Assembly: GCA_004352715.1 (NCBI GenBank)
Contig: SCFE01000005.1
Span: forward strand, 2,978,096-3,042,095
Length of the DNA stretch: 64,000 nt
Reading direction: 5' to 3'
Source: Hofstenia miamia
Taxonomy: Eukaryota; Xenacoelomorpha; Acoela
Shown: positions 12,564 to 22,700 of the stretch, in pieces
Layout of the letters: every line of letters starts with the position of its first letter
Numbering within the stretch: position 1 is the first letter of the stretch
Position numbers and translations under genes: made by a program
The notes under the pieces: model-generated
The model's input: the letters and a program-made list of their open reading frames with translations, nothing else
Told to the model about the DNA's origin: nothing
The model's database searches: none

Positions 12564-13689
12564 TGTAACATCCTCTACCAGGCATTATCACTGTTTAACT
12601 ACTGTTACTATATAACATTAGCTGTGTTATTGGGGGTAAGGATTTACTTGTTGTTACTGCTTGACTAGTTTCTTCTGTTTACTGATATAACCTAGAATTA
12701 ACTGCTCACTTTTTAGGTGAAGAAGCCATGTGGTAACCTCTACAATGATCTCCTAGTGGGCATCTGCCCAAAGCGGATCTCCACATCCAGTTTCACTGTT
12801 CCATCTGATGCTTGAGTGCCACTTCTCAGCTCAATCAACATAGCTTATGTGTGCCCTACATTAGCTCAGTGCTTACTCAAGACATGACACAATTCAACTT
12901 AAACTCTATTGTGTGAAAGTGTTGTATCAATTTGCAACCTGAACTGTTACTAGTTGTTTGTTAAATATTACATGTAGCCTTTACTGAAATATATTGGCTT
13001 ATTTAAATATATTCTATTTGAACAACTTCCTAACCTACATTTATAATCTGCTACATGTATGGTCAAATTTTCAGTCAATTATAGGTCATTAATTTAGATC
13101 TAAAATAGTATTAATATAATTCCTAAAGTTCAGTCATCCAACCATTTGCTGACAATCACTTATTTAATACATGTAGAAGTGAAATGCTAGGCAACTAATT
13201 GAGAGAAAACCCCTACACCTAATGTATGTGCACTTTCATAATCTGGCATAGGGACCCTAGAATTGTTCCCTATGATGTATCCAGACCACTACTAAACACC
13301 ACTCAATTAGCTTGACATCATAGTAAATAATCAAACCATTAATATGAAACAAAATAAGAATTCTGAATAAAATTCTTTATCAACTTCTTACAAGGTTTTT
13401 AATGTGTTTATAGTATTTCCAAAAGAAGTACCTGTCAATTCAAATTTGAACTTTCTGCCAAGATGGCAGCTGAAAATAATGAAAGCATTGTTTAGTCAAA
13501 AAGTATTTTTATCAACAGACACAAATATCTCTTTTTTGACACATGTTGTTTCTTGGTTGCATATTACAAATAAATCTGAAATAACACTAATTAATTTAAT
13601 TACAATATTTTTAATCAACTTCTTTTCAATCTTAGTCTCTTCTTACAACATTTGCAGCTTATTTATGATTTCATTTGGATGATGCTACA
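12564..13689 (-). repeat. 5' LTR of a minus-strand element
   Basis: It is 1126 bp, from TGTAACATCCTCTACC to GGATGATGCTACA on the plus strand. A primer-binding site and gag follow on its left, which fixes the true polarity of the family: the sense LTR starts TGTAGCATCATCC and ends GGATGTTACA. It is strongly CpG-poor. Confidence 0.9.
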
Positions 13690-14361
13690 ATAGAACAAAT
13701 TGCATTAGATAAGAATGCAGAATTTAAAATTATATGAGAAAATGAAGTCATTTACACAAATATGAACAAACTTGATAATGTCTGTGAAGAGGAGTTCAAT
13801 GATGAGTACAGAGCTAACAATGATACTATAGAAGATAGAAAAATGAGTTATGCCCTAGAGGGCAGCTAAAAATAAATCTAAATATGACCCTGAAATATGG
13901 GATATTAATCTATTAACTGAATTTAGGAACAATGATGAAATTAAGAAATCAGAGTGAGAACTGATCACCACTCAGAGGCAGGAGAATAAGAAGGAGGACT
14001 CTGCAATCCAAATGTCAACTAAAGGACAGGGGGATAGAGTTGCAACCCACCAGAAGTCTCAGAAGGCAGATCCAGAGAAGGACATCAACACACAAATGCC
14101 AACTAAAGGGCATGTGGATAAATGAGGAAAATGCTAACTCATCATGGAGAAAGACACCCTACCCAAATGCCAACTAAAGGGCAGGCAGATAAATGGGGGC
14201 AGCTCACTATTGGCTAAACATCCATTAAAGTGCATGTTGTCTGGAGCTATGGAAACTTCTCAAAAAACCCCTTCTAGTGTGATCACACTAGAACAACAAT
14301 CTCAAAACCACACCAGCCAATCTTGATGCCAACAAAAGGGCAAAGAGCATATAGCAACAAC
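13690..14361 (+). pseudogene. Retrotransposon internal fragment with short coding repeats
   Basis: This lies between two LTRs pointing away from each other. On the plus strand it includes LLTEFRNNDE near 13908, similar to LLTEFRKLEE near 18450 in the pol of the next element, so it is probably pol-proximal or ORF3 debris. It holds at least three imperfect copies of CAAATGCCAACTAAAGGGCA (near 14012, 14094 and 14155), encoding variants of QMPTKG, with weaker traces near 14220 and 14325. No intact frame. Confidence 0.5.
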
Positions 14362-15448
14362 TGTAGCATCATCCAAAATAATCAAGCTGCTATTGTTGAT
14401 TTATAATCAGACTAAGATCAAAGACAAATTATGATTAGCAATATTATAAATTATTAGATCAGTTAGATTGAATTTGTATCATGCAACCAAGAAACAATAA
14501 GTGTCAACTTTAAGAGATTTGTATCTATCAATGACAATACTTTTGACAAAATGAGGGGGCGAAATCACTTCCATTATTTTTAGCCACCATATTGGCAGAT
14601 GATAGTTCAAATTTGAAATCAACAGGTACTTTTCCAAATTTGTTATAAATAGATTGGAAACCTTGTAAGCAATTGATAAAGAATTTTATTCAGAATTCTT
14701 ATTTTGTTCTGTTAATATGGTTTGGATATTTATTATGATGTCAAGCTAAATGAGTGGTGTTTAGTAGTGGTCTGGATCCATCATTGAGATTGATTCTAAT
14801 GTCTTTGTGCCAGACTACAGAAGTGCAGTTAAGTTAGGTATAGGGTTTTTCTCTCATTTAGCTGACTAGTGATCACTCAGTACATGTATTAAATAAATGA
14901 ATTTGAAATATGGTTGGATGACTGAAACCTAGGTAATACATTATTACTATTTCAGATCCAAATTAGTGACTATAAAGTGACTGAGCATGTACTAATTATT
15001 AAAGCCAATATATTTTGGTAATGGCTGCATGTAATATTAACTAAGGAGCTAGTAACAAGTCTGGTTGCATATTCACGAAACACTTTTACAAAATAGAGTC
15101 TAAGTTGAATTGTGTCTTGTCTTGAGTATACACTGAGTTAGGATAGGGTACACATAAGTTATATCACTGAGCTGAGAGGTGGAACTTAACCAAATGGACC
15201 ATTGTTGGACTGGTGAAACTGGATGTGGTGATCAGCTTTGGGCAGATGCCCACTATCAATCTTTGGAGAGATTGCTGTATGGCTTCATCACCTAAATAGT
15301 GAATAGTGAAATCTAGTTACATTATGTTAACAGAAATGAACAAAAGCTAAACAGTATCTAGTTAGTAAATCCCTACCCACAAAGATACAACTAATGTTAT
15401 ATAGTAACAAAGGATAATCAGTAGTAATGCCTGGTAGAGGATATTACA
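14362..15448 (+). repeat. 5' LTR of a plus-strand element
   Basis: It is 1087 bp, TGTAGCATCATCCAAAA to GAGGATATTACA. It is followed immediately by a primer-binding site and gag on the same strand. It contains the family's landmarks reversed relative to minus copies and is nearly free of CpG. Confidence 0.9.
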
Positions 15449-15465
15449 TGGCGACCATGACAGCC
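15449..15465 (+). promoter_or_regulatory. Primer-binding site
   Basis: TGGCGACCATGACAGCC directly abuts the LTR end. Comparison with 24992-25006 (minus, TAGTGACTGTGACAG) suggests an ancestral TGGCGACCGTGACAG, the differences being mostly CpG decay. The donor tRNA was not identified. Confidence 0.75.
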
Positions 15466-17279
15466 AAGAACAACAACCTAGAAAAGAAGTTCTTTTATTA
15501 GAGAAACATTCAGTGGAACAATCTGCACACTGCAACAAGATCTAAAAGTGAGAGTGGAAATTAAGCAACAGGACAACTACTTGAAAACCAAACTAGTCAA
15601 TAAAGAGAGCTACCTAAAACCCAAACTAGTGCACTTCAACAAGATCCCGGAATTGTGATCAAGAAGGAGTATCACTATGAACCAAAGAAAAATATGACAA
15701 AAGGAAAAGAAAGGCAGCTCAAGTAAAACAGCACCCAGGGCAGTAACCACTAGAACAATGTGACCATTAACATATTCCTTTGAAAATTAATCCCCCAACA
15801 TGGAACTACAGTCCCTACATTCACCCCAGAGATGAGTCCTCAAGAGATAATTGACATGCTAAGAAAAAGTCAAGAAAATGAAGCACTTCTGAGGAATGAA
15901 ATAGAACAATTAACAAACAAAGTTAAGCAGATGGAATGACAAAATGAAACCATCCTGAGTGAAATCAAGTTAAATATGGAAACGCAACTAAACAAATAAA
16001 GAGAATTATTCCAAAATGAGATCAAAATCCTCACACACCAACTATATGAATCAAACATATGATTCTGAGAACAAAATCAACAATGGCAGGAAAAAATCAG
16101 CAACTGGAAAGAACAAACAGACAGTTAATAGAGGACAATATTTTACAAGCAGGAGAACTGGAGCAACTAAAGGACAAACTAAGATTGCTACAATTAATGG
16201 AAGAAGAAAACTGAGGGAACCTATGGAACCATGAGATGGAATTTCATTCAAGAAAGGAGAGTGAATTGAAAGCACTGCACATGCTGGCTAACAAAGAAGT
16301 AATATATGAAGAATCTGACAAAGACTCAGACACTGAGAAACAGAAAATTATAAATGAGATAATGAAAGCAGTAACCACACAACTACAAGAAGAAGACACA
16401 ATAAAGAATCACAATAAACCTAAGTACGAAAATTCAATTCTACCACAACTACAGCCAATGACACAATACCTTGTAAGGCGACACTACCAAGTTCAATGGA
16501 AGGGTAGACGGCTATAACCTGACATTTGTTGAATGGTTGCAGATGTTTGAGTTAATGATGGCAGACTGAAAAGTAAGCTGGCAAGCAGCAGCAGCAAGAC
16601 TCCCATTATATTTAATAAGCACAGCTTCCCAACATTACCTGTTGTTGGACATGGAAACAAAGAGGAATTATGAATTACTGATTGAAGACTTTATAAACTA
16701 CTACAAAAATGAGAGTTTCAAAAATCAATACCAAATAATCCTAAATGCAACCAAAATGAAAAACACAGATGACATCCAGAACTACATCCAACAAGTTGAA
16801 TGACTACTATTGCTGAGCTCAAGAGAAAACAGATATCCCAAATGTGATCTATTCTAACATATCTGCAAAGGAATGCCAGAAAGCATCAAGACACAGTTTG
16901 AAATAAAGTGTGACATAGATGACAAGCTAGAAAAAATGATCTGAAAGGCAGTTGATATACAGGCAACCATTGAAAACCATGCACAGATATACAAGAAAGC
17001 CACGTGGCACAGAGAGGCACTGACATGGAGAAATAATCTCAAACCACATCCCCCAAACAAAACTTACAATGACATGAAACTGGAAAAAATCATAAAAGTA
17101 AAAGGGAAAGATGGAAAAAAACTCGAAAGGTGAGAGAAAAAGATGTCAAATGCTACAGCTGCGGACATAAGGGTCACAAAAAACCTGACTGCACAAAATA
17201 ATGAGGAAGATGTACTGCAATCAGAAGACATAATGGATGAAACATTGCCAGCCAACAAGGAGTTAGAAAACTAATCAGA
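15466..17279 (+). pseudogene. gag of a plus-strand Ty3/gypsy-type element, multiply interrupted
   Basis: Running plus from the PBS: a coiled-coil segment near 15835-16060 (MSPQEIIDMLRKSQENE), an acidic linker with EESDKDSDTEKQKI near 16310-16350, the capsid block around 16550-17000, and a zinc knuckle CYSCGHKGHKKPDC at 17151-17192 with perfect C-X2-C-X4-H-X4-C spacing for nucleic-acid binding. Stops occur inside the capsid at about 16567, 16801 and 16941. Each is a TGA at a place where another copy of the same gag encodes Arg, consistent with CGA-to-TGA decay. A further TAA lies near 16855. No functional product is expected. Confidence 0.9.
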
Positions 17280-17816
17280 GTGCCTACTCATAAAAACTGT
17301 GCATCAATAATGATCCTAACAAATCTTGATACAATAAATACAATAATGATAGCAATCAATGGAGTAATGACAAAGGCAACAATTGACATGGGAGCAGCAA
17401 AATTGATAATTACAGACAAATGTGTAATGAAGCTAGGGTTCAAATGTGAAGATTTGAATAGTTGTAGCAAAAGATTAATTAATGCATCAGGAGAATATAT
17501 CAACACAAAAGGAATGATAAATGCAGTACAGATGAGAATTGCTAACACAACATTTGAACAGTCACTGTTGGTAGTGGACACACATAACAATCTGTTGCCA
17601 TACAAGGTCATTTTAGATGACAATTTTTTGACAAAAAATGGGTGTGTCATCAACTATGTGAACAGAACTATAAAGGTGAGAGAGGAAGAAATGGAAATCA
17701 AAGAAGAACTAGGGAAACAAAAAATGATTACATTTGAATTGCAGGAAGACATCCATCTACAGCTGCATCAATGGAAGATGCATACAATAGAAATAGAAGA
17801 TGCAAGTAACAGCTGA
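17280..17816 (+). pseudogene. Retroviral-type aspartic protease domain (substituted active site)
   Basis: This frame of 178 codons follows the gag zinc knuckle directly, the usual gag-pro order. The active-site triplet expected as D-T/S-G reads D-M-G at residues 36-38 (ATIDMGAAK), followed by the usual hydrophobic LIITDKCVMKLGF. The Thr-to-Met change fits ACG-to-ATG CpG decay. A second family feature, a hydrophobic LLPYKVILDDNFL stretch near residues 101-113, fits the C-terminal protease fold. The frame is open but the active site is probably dead. A paralogue lies on the minus strand at 22471-22656. Confidence 0.85.
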
Positions 17817-18581
17817 CATAGTGCATTAACACTAAAAGAGTATCAATGCCATCTAGCATTTGTACAGTCAAGCATGGAAAGGGAAGAATACCAATCCTCA
17901 ATGCAATGAATCAAAATGATAATCTAAAGAAATCTCAAGTAAGGATATACAGAGAGTACATTACATCCAACATCAGACTCATTTGGAAGGCAATAGGAGG
18001 TGACAATGGAGCAAGTAATTTGCATAGTTGATTTGAGGACTTGCAAATGAAAGCAGATAGTACTCCATATGGCCAACTCAAGGGTGAGTGGACGAAAACC
18101 ATCAAAGTTGCAAGTACTCCCAAAGGCTGACTCAAGGGCATAGCAGAAGAAGAAGACATATATAGAACACCTGAGATAAAGAATGAAGAGGAACAGGAGA
18201 TCATGGAACTAAAGAAAGTATTACAGCACCTTCATTTTGAGCATATCCAGTAGAACAGTGAAAATGACTAGACAAATGAGAAAATCAGTACCATTTGTAT
18301 GGACCTGGCAGGAGAAGGAGGAGTTGGATAACATCAAGGAAGAACTGGCAAAATTACCATCCTTCAACATGCCAGACTATAATGAACAGTTCATACTTGA
18401 TTGTGCCCCAAGTAAAGTGGCAATCAGGGCCACACTAGGACAAAAATTACTAACTGAATTTAGGAAGCTAGAAGAAAATAATGCACCCACTGATGAAGAA
18501 GAGAATGTGCAGAAATCAACCACCACAGGTGCTAATCATGTGTCTCAAGTTGTAATTTCTAGCTCAATAAAACAAATTTAG
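17817..18581 (+). pseudogene. Truncated pol: protease-RT linker joined to RNase H start
   Basis: Bases 17846-18031 encode a linker (GRIPILNAMNQ, LKKSQ) typical of the stretch between protease and reverse transcriptase, also present on the minus strand at 22144-21914. After a broken stretch, 18237-18581 encodes PFVWTWQEKEELDNIK and the start of the RNase H domain (FILDCAPSKVAIRATLGQ; the usual D-A-S is D-C-A). The polymerase core with its YxDD box is missing between about 18200 and 18240, so the element carries an internal deletion of most of RT. Confidence 0.8.
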
Positions 18582-19098
18582 CTCTGTGTTTATCATCTCA
18601 GCTCATGTAATAAATATATTAAATAACGTGTAGTTTCCACATATTTGTGTACACCAACAGCATAGTATATTTGCATTGTGTGATAGTTTGTGCATTTTCA
18701 ATTGATAGATGTAGTAGGTCTTTTATTTCCTAGGCCTATATGTAGCCTAAAGTGACCACAATATGGGCTCACATCTGTCAAAGAGCAAGTTATTGCCCCA
18801 GGCACAGTGGAGTTCCCCCCCATTATCACAGGATCTTACAATTGCATTATTGTAAATTTCATACCAAAGCTAAAAAGGTTAGTAAATGATAAAATAATAA
18901 AAGAGCAAATGTTATCCAATGAGAATGAAATATATTTGATGTTTGATAACATTGAGTTGCCTATTTATTACAGGAGAAGGTAAATATTTACTGTTTTACA
19001 AAAGTTAGCTTGTTTCCCCCACAAATTAAACAAGCAATTACACATACTCAATAGCTTGAGGGGAAAATTACTAAATTTGAAACTTAAGTTTGAAAAGA
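18582..19098. other. No gene seen
   Basis: AT-rich sequence between truncated pol and an inverted partial LTR. It has no coding frame and no repeat I can relate to the rest, apart from CpG poverty. Confidence 0.5.
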
Positions 19099-19990
19099 TC
19101 ACATCCAGTTTTAATTGTTCACCAATTATCCACTTCTCAGATCATTAATATAACTTATGTGTACTCTATCCTAGCTCAGTGTATACTCAAGACAAGAAAC
19201 AATTCAACTAAAACTCTATTTGTAAAAGTGTTTCATATTCATGCAACCTGACTTGTCACTAGCTGTGTAGTTAATATTACATGTAGCCATTACTGAAATA
19301 TATTGGCTTTATAACTAGTTTAATATACAGCAGCTTCCTAACTTACGTTTAATAATTACTACATGCTTGGTCACATTATCAGTCATTTATTGTCAATAAT
19401 TTGCATCTGGAATAATATAGATATAAATTGTAGGTTTTGGCTTACTAGCAATATGTTGAGTTTGTTATGTTTAATACATGTAGATAATGATTGGTAGTCA
19501 ACTAAATGAAGAAAACCCCTATACCTAACTTAAGTGCACTTTCATGTTCTGTCACAAATACCCTTGAATGGATCCAGACCACTACTAAACACAACTTGTT
19601 TAGCTTGACATCATATTAAATATTCAAACCATAGCAAAGAAACAAGATAAGAATTCCAAATGAATTTCTTTATCAATTGCTTACATTGAATTTAATCTAT
19701 TTAAAATAGTTCAGAAAAGTACTTGTCAATTCTGAATTTATAAATCATTTGTCTGCCAATATGGTGGCTACAAATAATGGAAGTTATTTTGACCCCTTCA
19801 TTTTGACAAAAATATTATAATCAACAAATACTAACCTCTAATTAATTACACTTGTTTTTACTTGGTTGCTTTGTACAAATTAATCTAAACTGATCATAGC
19901 TTTTTGCAATGTATTTTTAATCATAATTGGTTTTGATCTTATTCTTCTTAATTGAAATTAGCAGCTTAAATGAATTTGGATGATGCTACA
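19099..19990 (-). repeat. Partial LTR, minus orientation
   Basis: It enters the LTR at the ACATCCAGTTTTA landmark and continues through CTTCCTAACTTACG (near 19333) and CACTTTCATG to end GGATGATGCTACA. It lies directly 3' (in minus sense) of the env-like fragment at 19991-20418. It therefore looks like the 3' LTR of a minus-strand element, truncated at its far end. Confidence 0.8.
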
Positions 19991-20418
19991 TGCCTTCCTC
20001 AGCTTGCATTATTCTTAGGACAGCTCTTCTCCATGTACTAGGGTGTCTGTTTCTCACATTATTAATTCTGCTTGTTGATCTTCCCATTTAGTTTTCTTGA
20101 ATTCCAATTGGTTTGTCATTTTGAAAACTGCCTCTCTCTGTAGTTAATGTGTTCACATATTTTAGGAACTTTGCTTTTATGATATTATCTGCTATCAGTG
20201 TTATCTCTCACAGTTCATTGATCTTTTTTGAAAATATCTCATAGTATTTTTGGTACAGTTGTATCCCTTTTAACACAATCATTATTGTCATTTGTGAGTT
20301 GGCATGGCTGGTATGGGCTAGATCTTCTCTTATTGCTGTGTCTGGGTAGAAGAATGCAAAGACTTTTCTCAAGCTCCTCATATTTGCCACATCATTGTAA
20401 AAGAAACTGATGTTATCT
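19991..20418 (-). pseudogene. 3' part of env-like ORF3, minus strand
   Basis: The minus frame from 20418 to 20208 (DNISFFYNDVANM ... GIQLYQKYYEIFSKK) aligns by eye with the plus-strand copy at 7841-8066 (NINFLYKNMN ... GQQLYHSFYDIFS). It is followed on the minus strand by the LTR start, the arrangement expected for the last ORF before a 3' LTR. Its upstream part is cut off by insertion of the LTR at 20419. Confidence 0.65.
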
Positions 20419-20802
20419 TGTAGCATCATCCAAAAAGGCAACTAAAGCTGAATCACGTTGAATGATTATTAATTGAAATTGATTGTAAAAATTTAGTTAA
20501 TGAACTTTAGTTTATTTTTGTAAAATGCAACTAAGATTTAATATTGGTCAAAATAAGAAACTTGTTAGCCGATCAAGAGATAATTGACAAATTAAATTGA
20601 GCAAACTAATGCTTATGTATGAACAGCCATATTGGCAGATGAATCATTTGAATTTTAAAATCGGCAGGTACTTTTTGTAGAAATTTTATAAATAGCTTTG
20701 ATTCAACCATAATTTTGATGAACAATAAATTCTTCGAGTTTATTTAATTTTCATTTCTACTTTATCTGGTTTGATTATTTAATTAAATGTGCAGCTAGGC
20801 AA
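20419..20802 (+). repeat. 5' part of a plus-oriented young LTR, cut by an assembly gap
   Basis: It begins TGTAGCATCATCCAAAAAGG and matches 8830-8996 and the reverse complement of 2987-4138 nearly perfectly. It contains a TATAAATA box (20687-20694) and AATAAA (20724-20729), giving a plausible U3/R boundary near 20715. It ends at the N run. Confidence 0.9.
20687..20729 (+). promoter_or_regulatory. LTR promoter (TATAAATA) with nearby AATAAA
   Basis: TATAAATA at 20687-20694 lies about 30 bases before AATAAA at 20724-20729. This matches an LTR with a very short R region carrying the poly(A) signal. The older copies carry degenerate versions at the same place. Confidence 0.6.
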
Positions 20803-21802
20803 NNNNNNNNNNNNNNNNNNNNNNNNNNNNNNNNNNNNNNNNNNNNNNNNNNNNNNNNNNNNNNNNNNNNNNNNNNNNNNNNNNNNNNNNNNNNNNNNNN
20901 NNNNNNNNNNNNNNNNNNNNNNNNNNNNNNNNNNNNNNNNNNNNNNNNNNNNNNNNNNNNNNNNNNNNNNNNNNNNNNNNNNNNNNNNNNNNNNNNNNNN
21001 NNNNNNNNNNNNNNNNNNNNNNNNNNNNNNNNNNNNNNNNNNNNNNNNNNNNNNNNNNNNNNNNNNNNNNNNNNNNNNNNNNNNNNNNNNNNNNNNNNNN
21101 NNNNNNNNNNNNNNNNNNNNNNNNNNNNNNNNNNNNNNNNNNNNNNNNNNNNNNNNNNNNNNNNNNNNNNNNNNNNNNNNNNNNNNNNNNNNNNNNNNNN
21201 NNNNNNNNNNNNNNNNNNNNNNNNNNNNNNNNNNNNNNNNNNNNNNNNNNNNNNNNNNNNNNNNNNNNNNNNNNNNNNNNNNNNNNNNNNNNNNNNNNNN
21301 NNNNNNNNNNNNNNNNNNNNNNNNNNNNNNNNNNNNNNNNNNNNNNNNNNNNNNNNNNNNNNNNNNNNNNNNNNNNNNNNNNNNNNNNNNNNNNNNNNNN
21401 NNNNNNNNNNNNNNNNNNNNNNNNNNNNNNNNNNNNNNNNNNNNNNNNNNNNNNNNNNNNNNNNNNNNNNNNNNNNNNNNNNNNNNNNNNNNNNNNNNNN
21501 NNNNNNNNNNNNNNNNNNNNNNNNNNNNNNNNNNNNNNNNNNNNNNNNNNNNNNNNNNNNNNNNNNNNNNNNNNNNNNNNNNNNNNNNNNNNNNNNNNNN
21601 NNNNNNNNNNNNNNNNNNNNNNNNNNNNNNNNNNNNNNNNNNNNNNNNNNNNNNNNNNNNNNNNNNNNNNNNNNNNNNNNNNNNNNNNNNNNNNNNNNNN
21701 NNNNNNNNNNNNNNNNNNNNNNNNNNNNNNNNNNNNNNNNNNNNNNNNNNNNNNNNNNNNNNNNNNNNNNNNNNNNNNNNNNNNNNNNNNNNNNNNNNNN
21801 NN
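20803..21802. other. Assembly gap of exactly 1000 N
   Basis: A placeholder gap of unknown true length. A young plus LTR enters from the left and minus-strand pol leaves on the right. Confidence 0.99.
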
Positions 21803-22238
21803 TTATTCTCATCATGGTTATGATTTCTACTCTTTTTGTGACGTCATAGTAGTGGTATTTCTTCTCCCAGATGTCCATCCACACTATGTCATTGACTCCT
21901 GAGAATAACATTATTACTTCCAAATGAGTCTGATGTTGGATTTGATGTATTTTCCATATATCCTTCCTTGAGATTTCTTTAAGTAAATGTTTTGGTTCAT
22001 TGCATTGAGGATTGGTATTCTCCCTTTTCCATTCATTACTATGCAAACAATGGATGGCATTGATACTCTCTTTATATTGATTCCCTTATTGTCATATAGC
22101 ATTATGTCAGCTGTTATTGGGACTTCTGTCTCTATTATGTGCATCCTTCATTGATGTGGCTGTAGGTGAATGTCTTCCTGCAATTCAAAAGTAATTGTTT
22201 TGTGTCCTCCTTCTTACTCTTTGTTTTGATTTCTTCCT
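21803..22238 (-). pseudogene. pol fragment: protease-RT linker, minus strand
   Basis: The minus frame 22144-21914 (ETEVPITADIMLYDN ... GRIPILNAMNQ ... LKKSQGRIYGKY) matches the linker of the plus-strand element at 17846-18031. This is the region between protease and reverse transcriptase in gypsy elements. It is cut on the left by the gap and on the right by a single-N contig join at 22239. Confidence 0.75.
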
Positions 22239-22239
22239 N

Positions 22240-22430
22240 GTCGACAAGACATGAATCGTCGTCCAAACCAGGAACCCCGGAAATAATGGAAATTCTAAGA
22301 AAGAACAATGAAACAGAGAAGCTACTATGAGAGGAAATCGGTTTGTTAACGAAAAGCATCACCCAATATAACCTTGTACAGTAGCAGATTGTTGTGAGTA
22401 TCCACCACTACGAGCAATTGCTAAAATGTC
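22240..22430 (+). pseudogene. gag N-terminal coiled-coil fragment in opposite orientation
   Basis: Plus-strand reading gives PGTPEIMEILRKNNETEKLL, which parallels the coiled-coil start of gag elsewhere (NPLDIMVLLRKSQENEETL). It retains CpGs (GTCGAC, CGTCGTC). It lies between minus-strand pol and minus-strand protease, just after the single N at 22239, so it is probably a misjoined contig rather than true element structure. Confidence 0.6.
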
Positions 22431-22439
22431 ATGTTCACT

Positions 22440-22700
22440 ATTCTCATCTGTACTGTGTTTATTATTCTTTTCATGTTGACACATTAATTAATTGTTTATT
22501 GCAACTGTTCAAGTCTTCTGATTTGAAACCCAATTTCATTGCCCACTTGTCTGTAATTAACAAAGTTGCTGATCTGGTATTGATCATTGCCTTGGTCATT
22601 ATGCTATTAATTGTTATCATTATCATATTTATGGTATCTAAGTTCATCAGGATCATTATTTTTATGAGTTTGCACTCTAGCTAGCATTCCAACTCATTGT
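22440..22700 (-). pseudogene. Aspartic protease domain, minus strand, degenerate
   Basis: The minus frame 22656-22471 (NLDTINMIMITIN ... MINTRSATLLITDKWAMKLGF) is a paralogue of the protease at 17280. The D-T-G active-site box reads N-T-R here, so it cannot be active. It follows the gag zinc knuckle at 22798-22839, as in the plus-strand element. Confidence 0.8.

Noticed and set aside
17288-17653. 121-codon minus frame opposite the protease
   Set aside because: Shadow of the protease frame on the other strand; rich in Ile/Val/Phe as expected for the complement, with no domain of its own.
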